Part shown: positions 56,915 through 64,000 of the stretch, one piece after another
Layout of the letters: each line of letters begins with the position of its first letter
Numbering within the stretch: position 1 is the first letter of the stretch
Source: Vreelandella azerica
Lineage (GTDB): Bacteria; Pseudomonadota; Gammaproteobacteria; Pseudomonadales; Halomonadaceae
Reading direction: 5' to 3'
Assembly: GCF_013112225.1 (NCBI RefSeq)
Contig: NZ_JABFHI010000003.1
Location: 124,001-188,000, forward strand
DNA length: 64,000 bases
The notes under the pieces: model-generated
Database searches by the model: none
What the model saw: only the letters and a program-made list of their open reading frames with translations
Told to the model about the DNA's origin: nothing
Program-made: the position numbers and the translations under genes

Positions 56915-57283
56915 ATGCAAGTTCAAGTAATAATTTTGATGGTTCATGTGGTGATTGCGATCGCCTTGGTGGTGCTCATTCTACTGCAGCAAGGTAAAGG
57001 GGCAGAGGCGGGCGCTTCCTTTGGCGGTGGCGCCTCCCAGACGGTCTTCGGATCGCGCGGTAGCGGCAATTTTCTGGCTCGGTTTACCGGTATTTTGGCA
57101 GCTGGATTTTTTGTGACCTCGCTGACCTTGGCTTACTTTGCCACTCAAGCCGGTCAGGCGCCGGAAATGGGCATCCCTGATGCGCAACTGATCCAGCAAC
57201 GTAATGAGGCTCCGATGCTTGACGAGTCCTCGAGAAGTGTGGATAATACTGCGCCAGTGCTAGAGGAGAACGACGACCAATAA
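56915..57283 (+). CDS. secG: Preprotein translocase subunit SecG
   Basis: 122 residues. Two membrane helices (about 5-25, VIILMVHVVIAIALVVLILL, and about 55-75, FTGILAAGFFVTSLTLAYF) joined by the typical Gly-rich loop GAEAGASFGGGASQTVFGSRG, then an acidic cytoplasmic tail. Part of the SecYEG channel. The start is ATG 56915 with AGGA eight bases upstream, 4 nt after tpiA; the longer open frame overlaps tpiA. The tRNA-Leu gene follows 30 nt after the stop. Intact. Confidence 0.96.
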   Translation: MQVQVIILMVHVVIAIALVVLILLQQGKGAEAGASFGGGASQTVFGSRGSGNFLARFTGILAAGFFVTSLTLAYFATQAGQAPEMGIPDAQLIQQRNEAPMLDESSRSVDNTAPVLEENDDQ

Positions 57284-57313
57284 AGCGGCGTTTCTTTGAA
57301 AGCCTCCCCTGTT

Positions 57314-57400
57314 GCCGAAGTGGTGGAATTGGTAGACACGCTATCTTGAGGGGGTAGTGACCGTATGGTCGTGCGGGTTCAAGTCCCGCCTTCGGCACCA
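57314..57400 (+). tRNA. tRNA-Leu (anticodon GAG)
   Basis: 87 nt including encoded CCA. Acceptor GCCGAAG/CTTCGGC, long class II variable arm, anticodon stem CTATC/GGTAG with loop TTGAGGG (anticodon GAG at 57348-57350), T-arm GCGGGTTCAAGTCCCGC. secG-leuU is a conserved neighbourhood. Confidence 0.97.
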
Positions 57401-57517
57401 ACTGATTCACTGACAGTTTATTCAAGATGTCAGTTTTCCAGGTCGGGATTAGCAACCAAGACGAAATAAGCCTTGACGAAACTGATTCAAAGGTCTATTA
57501 TCGTCCATCTAGATTGA

Positions 57518-57594
<77 letters not shown>

Positions 57595-57669
57595 TCTCAA
57601 GTGTGCTGAAAACGGTTTTAGAAATAGCCTTATCAGTTGCAAATCACTTGATGGTACTACAGGTTTTTT

Positions 57670-57699
57670 AAAAAGCCCCTTCCTGTGAAGGGGCTTTTT
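57670..57699 (+). terminator. Terminator after the tRNA pair
   Basis: 13-bp perfect stem AAAAAGCCCCTTC/GAAGGGGCTTTTT with a CTGT loop. It separates tRNA-fMet from rimP. Confidence 0.94.
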
Positions 57700-57909
57700 G
57701 TTAGCAGCATGGTCGGTAACGAGTGTGCTGGTAGTAGAATCAATAGCAGAGCGTTTGATCATACGACGTTCACGAAGAATCAGTATCTCACTAACGGATG
57801 CCCTGCGTTTATACGCCAGGCACGTTTTCGGGTAACGCCAATCAGCCACCTAGCTTTCCTTTCGACTCCTGGCCAGGTGCCTGATGCAACGGCTATAGGA
57901 GCTTTGTCT

Positions 57910-58371
57910 GTGGCCACAAAACATGCTGCGCTTCATGCGCTAATCGAGCCTGTTGTTACTGCGATGGGTTTTGAACTGTGGGGTGTCGACCACCTGTCCC
58001 AGGGCAAGCACTCGCGGTTGGTCATTTACATTGAACGCGAGAGTGGCGTCAGCGTTGACGACTGTGCCGATATCAGCCGCCAGGTCAGTGCTGTGCTGGA
58101 TGTGGAAGACCCGATCCCCGGCGAATACCGGCTGGAAGTTTCCTCCCCGGGAATGGCGCGCCCTCTTTATACCCTTGACCACTTTACCCGTTATATCGGC
58201 CATCAAGCGGCACTCAAGCTGCGTATACCCTTTGATGGTCGACGCAAATTCAGTGGCTTGATTGCGGGTGTAGAAGAGGATGAGGTGCTGTTGCATATGG
58301 ACGGAGAAGAATTCTGCTTTCCGATCGAAAGTATTGATCAGGCGACCATTGTTCCTCAGTTCGATGATTGA
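57910..58371 (+). CDS. rimP: Ribosome maturation factor RimP
   Basis: 153 residues (E. coli 150). Needed for 30S subunit maturation. N-terminal alpha/beta domain (HALIEPVVTAMGFELWGVD ... LVIYIERESGVSVDDCADIS) and the SH3-like C-terminal domain; family motif EYRLEVSSPGMARPL. The frame is open to 57685, but that overlaps the terminator; GTG 57910 has AGGAG eight bases upstream and fits the family length. The 210 nt between the terminator and this start should hold the promoter of the nusA operon. Intact. Confidence 0.95.
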   Translation: MATKHAALHALIEPVVTAMGFELWGVDHLSQGKHSRLVIYIERESGVSVDDCADISRQVSAVLDVEDPIPGEYRLEVSSPGMARPLYTLDHFTRYIGHQAALKLRIPFDGRRKFSGLIAGVEEDEVLLHMDGEEFCFPIESIDQATIVPQFDD

Positions 58372-58440
58372 TCGGGTGACGCGACCGGCGGAGTGCCGGA
58401 CTTTTGCATATAAGGACAGGTTTTCTGGCGAGGCAAGCGC

Positions 58441-59955
58441 ATGAGTAAAGAAATTTTAATGGTCGTGGACGCGATCTCCAATGAAAAGGGCGTTCCCCGC
58501 GATGTCATCTTTGAGGCGGTTGAAGCCGCATTGGCTAGCGCGTCACGTAAGCGTTTTGATAAGGAAGAAGCAAACGTTCGTGTTCACATTGATCGTCGCA
58601 CGGGTGATTACCTGACGTTCCGCTACTGGACAGTCGTTGAAGATGACGAGTTCGAAACGCCGGACTACGAGATCAAGGAAAGCATTGCAGAGCAACGTGA
58701 TCCGCCGCTGAAGCTCGGCGATGTGGTTGAACAGCAGATCGAAAACGCCGAATTTGGCCGCATTGCTGCGCAAACGGCCAAGCAGGTGATCGTACAGAAG
58801 GTACGCGAGGCCGAGCGTGCTGAAGTCGTACGCCAATACGCTGATCGCGAAGGCGAGTTGGTGGCGGGTATTGTCAAGAAAACCACCCGTGATGGTCTGA
58901 TTATCGACCTGGGTGATAACGCTGAAGCCTTTTTGCCGCGCAATGAAATGATTCACGGTGAACGTTACCGCATGAATGAGCGGGTCAGGGCACTGCTGGT
59001 TCAGGTTGATCCGGAAGCGCGTGGCGCCCAGCTCTTACTGTCACGTACTTGCCCTGAACTGATCATTGAGCTATTCAAGATTGAAGTGCCGGAAATTGCT
59101 GAACAGCTGATTGAAATCAAGGGTGCTGCTCGTGATCCTGGTTCACGTGCCAAGATTGCGGTGAAAACCAATGATCGCCGCATAGACCCGGTAGGCGCCT
59201 GTGTGGGCATGCGTGGTTCGCGCGTTCAGGCAGTGTCGTCTGAGCTTCAGAACGAGCGGGTTGATATCGTGCTGTGGGACGACAATCCTGCCCAGTTGGT
59301 GATTAACGCCATGGCGCCGGCGGATGTCGCTTCCATTCTGGTCGATGAAGACGCCCACGCCATGGATGTTGCCGTTGCGGCGGACAATCTCGCTCAAGCG
59401 ATTGGTCGCAGTGGTCAGAACGTGCGTTTGGCATCTGAGCTGACTGGTTGGCGAATCAATGTCATGACTGAAGCCGAAGCCGACGAAAAGCGCGAACAGG
59501 AAATTGATAGCCTGGTAGATACCTTTATCCAGCATCTGGAAGTGGATGAAGATGTCGCCCGCTTGCTGGTAGAAGAAGGGTTCACCACCCTGGAAGAAAT
59601 TGCTTACGTGCCGCTTGACGAAATGCTTGAAATCGAAGAATTCGATGAAGACTTGGTTGAAGCGTTACGCGCGAGGGCAAAAGACGAGCTGCTGACGATG
59701 GCGATTGCCTCGGAAGAAGCACTTGACGGCGCTCAGCCGGCAGATGACCTGCTTGAAATGGACGGTATGGAACGCCACCTGGCCTTCATTCTGGCCAGCC
59801 GTGGCATTGTGACCATGGAAGACCTTGCAGAGCAGTCTGTCGATGATCTGGTCGATATCGAGGAATTGGACGAAGCGCGCGCAGCGGCACTGATCATGAC
59901 TGCCCGTGCGCCCTGGTTCGAAGATGATGCCGCATCTGATTCGAACACACAGTAA
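58441..59955 (+). CDS. nusA: Transcription termination/antitermination factor NusA
   Basis: 504 residues (E. coli 495). Binds RNA polymerase and nascent RNA, affecting pausing and termination. N-terminal polymerase-binding domain (1-130), S1 domain (about 135-200, [20 protein letters not shown]), two KH domains (about 230-345, with [19 protein letters not shown] and [17 protein letters not shown]), and two acidic C-terminal repeats (about 365-490, [40 protein letters not shown]). ATG 58441, 69 nt after rimP. Intact. Confidence 0.98.
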   Translation: MSKEILMVVDAISNEKGVPRDVIFEAVEAALASASRKRFDKEEANVRVHIDRRTGDYLTFRYWTVVEDDEFETPDYEIKESIAEQRDPPLKLGDVVEQQIENAEFGRIAAQTAKQVIVQKVREAERAEVVRQYADREGELVAGIVKKTTRDGLIIDLGDNAEAFLPRNEMIHGERYRMNERVRALLVQVDPEARGAQLLLSRTCPELIIELFKIEVPEIAEQLIEIKGAARDPGSRAKIAVKTNDRRIDPVGACVGMRGSRVQAVSSELQNERVDIVLWDDNPAQLVINAMAPADVASILVDEDAHAMDVAVAADNLAQAIGRSGQNVRLASELTGWRINVMTEAEADEKREQEIDSLVDTFIQHLEVDEDVARLLVEEGFTTLEEIAYVPLDEMLEIEEFDEDLVEALRARAKDELLTMAIASEEALDGAQPADDLLEMDGMERHLAFILASRGIVTMEDLAEQSVDDLVDIEELDEARAAALIMTARAPWFEDDAASDSNTQ

Positions 59956-59982
59956 ACAGGACACGGGCTGAGGAGGATCAAT

Positions 59983-62549
59983 ATGTCAGATATGACAGTA
60001 AAAGATTTTGCAGTAAAAGTGGGGCGTGAAGCGCCTCGTTTGTTGGAACAGATGAAAGAAGCTGGGCTGCCCCATAGCTCGGAAAGCGATGCAGTGTCTG
60101 AAGAAGACAAGCAGACCCTGTTGCGCCACCTGAAGAAAAGCCATGGCGGCGATAATGATACCAGCAAAAACCGTATCACCCTGACGCGTAAAACGCGTAG
60201 CAAAATCAAGACCGGTGATCGCGGCAAGACCATTGAAGTTCAGGTACGCAAGAAAAAAACCTATGTGAAGCGTGCCGAAGACGATAAGCCTAAAGCACAG
60301 GAGCCCAAGCACAGCGGCCCTCGTCAGCTGGTAGGTGATATGGCTGAGGCTGAGGCAGAGCGTAAGGTTCAGGATGCTCGCGATGCCGAAGAGCGCAAGG
60401 CCGCTGAAGCCAAGCGCCAGGCCGATGAAGCTGAACGTAAAAAGCGTCAGGAGCAGGAAGCCCAGGCGGTAGCAGCAAAAGCCAAGCAGGCAGACGTGCC
60501 GACCAATCTTGAAATTCCGGTTCCTGAACTGGAAAGCAGCGAGCCAGCTGCAGAAGAAATGCCGCCGGCACCGCCCAAGGAAGGCCGCTCTGATCGCCGT
60601 ACCGCACCGCCCAAGAAAGCAGCGGCCAAGAAAAAGGCCGTCATGACCAGGAAGATGATCGTACTGACCGCGAAGAACGTAAACGCGGCGGTGGTGCCAA
60701 GAAAGCCAAGCGTTCCGAACGTCGCGGTGGCCGTCGCAGCAGTGGTGGCCAAAGCGGCAACGGCAAGCAGGCTTTCCAGAAGCCGACACAGCCGATAGTC
60801 CGCGAAGTGTCTATCCCTGAGTCCATCAGTGTGGCGGAACTGGCTGACAAGATGTCGATCAAGGCCAACGAAGTCATCAAGGCGATGTTCAATATGGGCG
60901 CCGCCGTGACCATCAACCAGACGATTGACCAGGACACAGCGGCCATCGTGGTGGAAGAAATGGGCCACAAGGCACGTCTGGTCAAGGATGATGCGCTGGA
61001 GACGGAAGTGCTGGACAGCATTTCCTACGAAGGTGAGGAAATCACCCGTTCACCGGTGGTTACCGTCATGGGTCACGTCGACCATGGTAAAACATCGCTG
61101 TTGGACTATATCCGTCGCGCCAAGGTGGCGACGGGCGAAGCGGGCGGTATCACTCAGCATATCGGCGCCTATCACGTGGAAGACGACCACGGCGGCGTGA
61201 CCTTCCTGGATACGCCAGGTCACGCGGCATTTACTGCCATGCGTGCCCGCGGTGCCAAGGCAACTGACGTGGTTATCCTTGTGGTAGCGGCTGATGATGG
61301 CGTTATGCCCCAGACGGTCGAGGCGATTGAGCACTCCAAGGCCGCAGAAGTGCCTATGGTGGTGGCGGTCAACAAGATCGACAAGGAAGGCGCTGACTTT
61401 GACCGCATTCGTAACGAGCTTTCCCAGCATGGCGTTATCTCGGAAGAATGGGGCGGTGATACCCAGTTTGTGCACGTGTCCGCCAAGAGCGGCGACGGTA
61501 TTGAGGAGCTGCTGGAAGCGATCCAGCTGGTCTCTGAAGTACTGGAACTGACGGCAGTACCTTCTGCACCGGGTAAAGGGGTTGTGGTTGAGTCACGCCT
61601 TGATAAAGGTCGTGGCCCGGTAGCAACCGTACTCGTGCAGAACGGCACCCTGAAGAAAGGCGATATCGTGCTTGCTGGCCTGCATTATGGCCGCGTCCGT
61701 GCACTGACCAACGAGTTGGGCCAACAGGTGGATAGTGCCGGCCCCTCTCAGCCGGTCGAAATTCAGGGTCTGGATGGTACGCCGGAAGCCGGTGAAGAGT
61801 TCATGGCGGTTGCCGATGAGAAGAAAGCGCGTGAAGTGGCCAACTTCCGTCAGGGCAAATACCGTGAAGTTCGCCTGGCACGTCAGCAGAAAGCCAAGCT
61901 TGAGAACATGTTCAGCCAGATGGGCCAGGATGAGATTGCCAAGGTCAACATCGTGCTGAAAGCCGATGTGCAGGGCTCGCTGGAAGCGATTAAAGGCGCT
62001 CTGGAAGAGCTCTCCACTGAAGAAGTCAAGGTTGCCGTGGTGTCCTCTGGTGTTGGCGGTATTACCGGAACGGACGCCAACCTGGCGCTGGCTTCTGAAG
62101 CGATCGTAGTGGGCTTTAACGTTCGTGCTGACGCGGCAGCTCGTGAAATCATCGAGCGTGAAGGTCTGGATCTGCGTTACTACAGCGTCATCTACCAGCT
62201 GATCGATGAAGTGAAGCAGGCGATGAGCGGTATGCTGGCCCCCGAATGGAAAGAAGAAATCGTCGGTGTGGCTGAAGTTCGTGATGTCTTCCGTGCGCCG
62301 AAAATCGGTGCGGTGGCAGGCTGTATGGTGGTTGAAGGCAGCGTCTTCCGTAACAAGCGTATTCGTGTACTGCGCGATAACGTCGTCATTTACGAAGGTG
62401 AGCTGGAATCCCTGCGCCGCTACAAAGATGACGTTCAGGAAGTACGCAGCGGCGTAGAGTGCGGCATCGGGGTGAAAAACTACAACGATGTTCAGGTGGG
62501 CGACAAGATCGAGGTCTTCGACCAGGTTAAAGTCGAACGCAGCCTCTAA
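59983..62549 (+). CDS. infB: Translation initiation factor IF-2, one frameshift as written
   Basis: About 855 residues when joined. GTPase that places fMet-tRNA on the 30S subunit. IF2_N domain (1-55, [20 protein letters not shown]), long charged coiled-coil/Lys-Ala region, a second IF2_N domain (about 275-330), GTPase domain with [31 protein letters not shown] and AVNKIDKEG, then the beta-barrel and fMet-tRNA-binding C-terminal domains. The break is at the five-A run 60631-60635: six A restores [20 protein letters not shown] into the second frame. infB is essential, so this is almost surely a read error. AGGAGG before ATG 59983. Confidence 0.95.
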
Positions 62550-62567
62550 GTTCGCCGGGAGTTTACT

Positions 62568-62981
62568 ATGCGCGAATTCAAGCGTACCGACCGAGTAGCC
62601 GACCAGCTCCAGAAGGAGCTGGCGGTACTTATTCAGCGCGAAGTCAAAGACCCGCGTTTGGGAATGGTCACGGTCAGTGGTGTAACCGTTAGCCGCGACC
62701 TTGGCTACGCTGATATCTATGTCACTTTGCTTGGTGAGCAGAGCCCTGAACGCATCAAGGAAAACCTCCAGGTGCTTAAGCGCGCCGGTGGTTTTCTGAG
62801 AAGCCAGATTGCCAAGCGAATCAAACTTCGCCATGTGCCCGAATTACGCTTTCATTTTGATGAAAGCGTGGTGCGTGGTCAGCATCTGTCCTCCTTGATC
62901 GATGAAGCAGTGTCCAGTGATCGTGACCGTCAGGGTGATGATCAGTCGGAGGATGAGGCAGGTAACGAGGAGGCGCGTTAA
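62568..62981 (+). CDS. rbfA: 30S ribosome-binding factor RbfA
   Basis: 137 residues (E. coli 133). KH-fold protein that helps 16S rRNA 5'-end maturation and cold adaptation. Seen: [59 protein letters not shown] and an acidic tail [16 protein letters not shown]. Starts 18 nt after infB with GGGAG; its TAA overlaps the truB ATG (TAATG). Intact. Confidence 0.97.
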   Translation: MREFKRTDRVADQLQKELAVLIQREVKDPRLGMVTVSGVTVSRDLGYADIYVTLLGEQSPERIKENLQVLKRAGGFLRSQIAKRIKLRHVPELRFHFDESVVRGQHLSSLIDEAVSSDRDRQGDDQSEDEAGNEEAR

Positions 62982-63897
62982 TGGCGCGTCGCCGTCGAGG
63001 CTTGCCGGTCAATGGTGTGCTCTTGCTGGATAAGCCTAAAGGCATGTCCAGCAATCATGCTTTGCAGCGGGTACGCCGGTTGCTTGAAGCACAGAAAGCG
63101 GGCCATACGGGCACATTGGACCCTATGGCGACAGGGCTTTTGCCCATTTGTCTGGGTGAAGCCACCAAGTTTTCTGCACACTTGCTTGAAGCGGATAAGG
63201 TTTACCGAACCCGCGTCGAGTTGGGAGTGATTACAGATACTGGTGACGCCGAAGGTGCTGTGATTGAACGTCGCGAGGTGCCTGATTTTACGGCCGAACA
63301 GGTTGAAAATGTGCTGTCTCACTTTCGCGGTGAGATAGAACAGGTGCCGCCGATGTATTCAGCGCTTAAGCACCAGGGCAAAAGCTTTACGAACTCGCCC
63401 GCGAGGGCAAGCACGTGGAGCGTGCAGCCAGGCGCATAAACGTGTATGATGCGCGCCTGCTATCGTTAGACGATCATGCTTTTGAGCTCGAAGTGAGCTG
63501 CAGTAAAGGGACTTACATACGCACACTGGCTGAAGATATTGGTCTTATGTTAGGTTGCGGCGCACATATCAGCGCGCTGCGGCGGTTAAAAACCGGCCCG
63601 TTTGGCGCTAGTAACATGTGGACGCTGGACGCGCTCGAACAACTGGACGACCAGGCCGCTCGTGAAGCCGAGCTGATGCGGGTGGATATTCTGGTCGAGC
63701 ATTTGCCCGCCCAGGCTGTTGATGAGCAGGCCTACCGGTGTTTGAGTCACGGTCAGTCTGCACGGTTGGATGCTTCCTCCTTTGCACCGGATACCTTGAT
63801 GCGGCTTTATCACGCATCAGTATTTATTGGTTTGGGGGTAGTCAAGGGCGACGATGAAGTGGCGCCCAAGCGGCTGTTAAGCAACGTCGCTGTGTAA
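62981..63897 (+). CDS. truB: tRNA pseudouridine(55) synthase TruB, one frameshift as written
   Basis: About 305 residues when joined (E. coli 314). Makes pseudouridine 55 in the T-loop of tRNAs. Motifs [20 protein letters not shown], the catalytic Asp in [34 protein letters not shown], and after the break [17 protein letters not shown]. The break is at the A-run 63380-63383: one more A gives [20 protein letters not shown]. The C-terminal domain is somewhat diverged. Translationally coupled to rbfA. A 7-bp inverted repeat GTGTAAG/CTTACAC (63892-63898, 63905-63911) overlaps its stop codon and could belong to the rpsO leader. Confidence 0.94.
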
Positions 63898-63989
63898 GTT
63901 CAGGCTTACACGAAAAGTACGACTGAGACTGCAAATATGCGTGGTCTCACCCATTCACACATTAGGCATATTGCTTACTGGAGATAGAC

Positions 63990-64000
63990 ATGGCACTAAC
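63990..64000 (+). CDS. rpsO: Start of rpsO (30S ribosomal protein S15), cut by the window edge
   Basis: ATG at 63990 with GGAG eight bases upstream begins MAL plus the first two bases of a Thr codon, the usual S15 start in relatives. The position directly after truB is the conserved rpsO place. The 92-nt gap 63898-63989 would be its autoregulatory leader. Only three codons are visible, so the call rests on synteny. Confidence 0.75.

Noticed and set aside
59983..62549. infB, carB, bamD, nadE and truB as true pseudogenes
   Set aside because: Genes needed for growth, full-length conservation on both sides of each break, and one missing base in or near a homopolymer in every case.

Overview
The window looks like a chromosomal segment of a Gammaproteobacterium. 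Gene order (bamD/rluD-pgeF-clpB; recN/grpE-dnaK-dnaJ-dapB-carA-carB-greA-yhbY/rlmE-ftsH-folP; tpiA-secG-tRNA-Leu-tRNA-fMet-rimP-nusA-infB-rbfA-truB-rpsO) follows the Pseudomonas/Oceanospirillales pattern. Base composition is moderately GC-rich and the adhesins are very acidic. I infer a halophile of the Halomonas group; no rRNA or other marker in the window proves it.

Layout. 1-22321 is a complete Lap-type biofilm-adhesion island: the 3' part of a giant adhesin with Calx-beta-like repeats and two von Willebrand A modules; a small conserved protein; a convergent lapG-lapD pair (periplasmic protease and inside-out c-di-GMP receptor); a TolC-OmpA-SPOR outer-membrane channel, LapB-type ABC ATPase, LapC-type adaptor and a LuxR-type regulator; and a second giant adhesin with an N-terminal retention module and a LapG-type TAAG cleavage site. 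22322-33938 holds metabolism and housekeeping genes (maeA, acnA, trxB, an orphan pseudopilin, nadE, bamD, rluD, pgeF). 33939-46288 is the heat-shock and branched-chain amino acid block (clpB, ilvI-ilvH, recN, grpE, dnaK, dnaJ, dapB). 46289-64000 is carAB-greA, yhbY, rlmE, ftsH, folP, tpiA, secG, two tRNAs and the rimP-nusA-infB-rbfA-truB-rpsO translation cluster.

How it works together. In the Lap paradigm, LapBCE export the adhesin, whose N-terminus stays in the channel. LapD, when bound to c-di-GMP, sequesters LapG; when c-di-GMP falls, LapG cuts the di-alanine site and releases the cell. Every part is visible here. Two adhesins with different bodies share the same non-RTX C-terminal tail, which suggests one exporter serves both.

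Quality warning. Single-base losses interrupt the first adhesin, lapG, lapB, lapC, nadE, bamD, recN, carB, infB and truB. Several are essential, most breaks outside the adhesin are in homopolymers of 4-7 bases, and all have the same sign (one base missing). These are almost certainly sequencing errors, so those genes are annotated as whole spans. Two breaks differ: a chimeric stretch at about 391-600 and a TGCC tetranucleotide expansion at 19940-19951, both inside adhesin repeats.

The most interesting regulatory features are an unusually hairpin-rich ~300-nt leader before ilvI, three clear sigma-32 promoters (clpB, grpE, dnaK), and a leader-peptide/terminator arrangement before carA.
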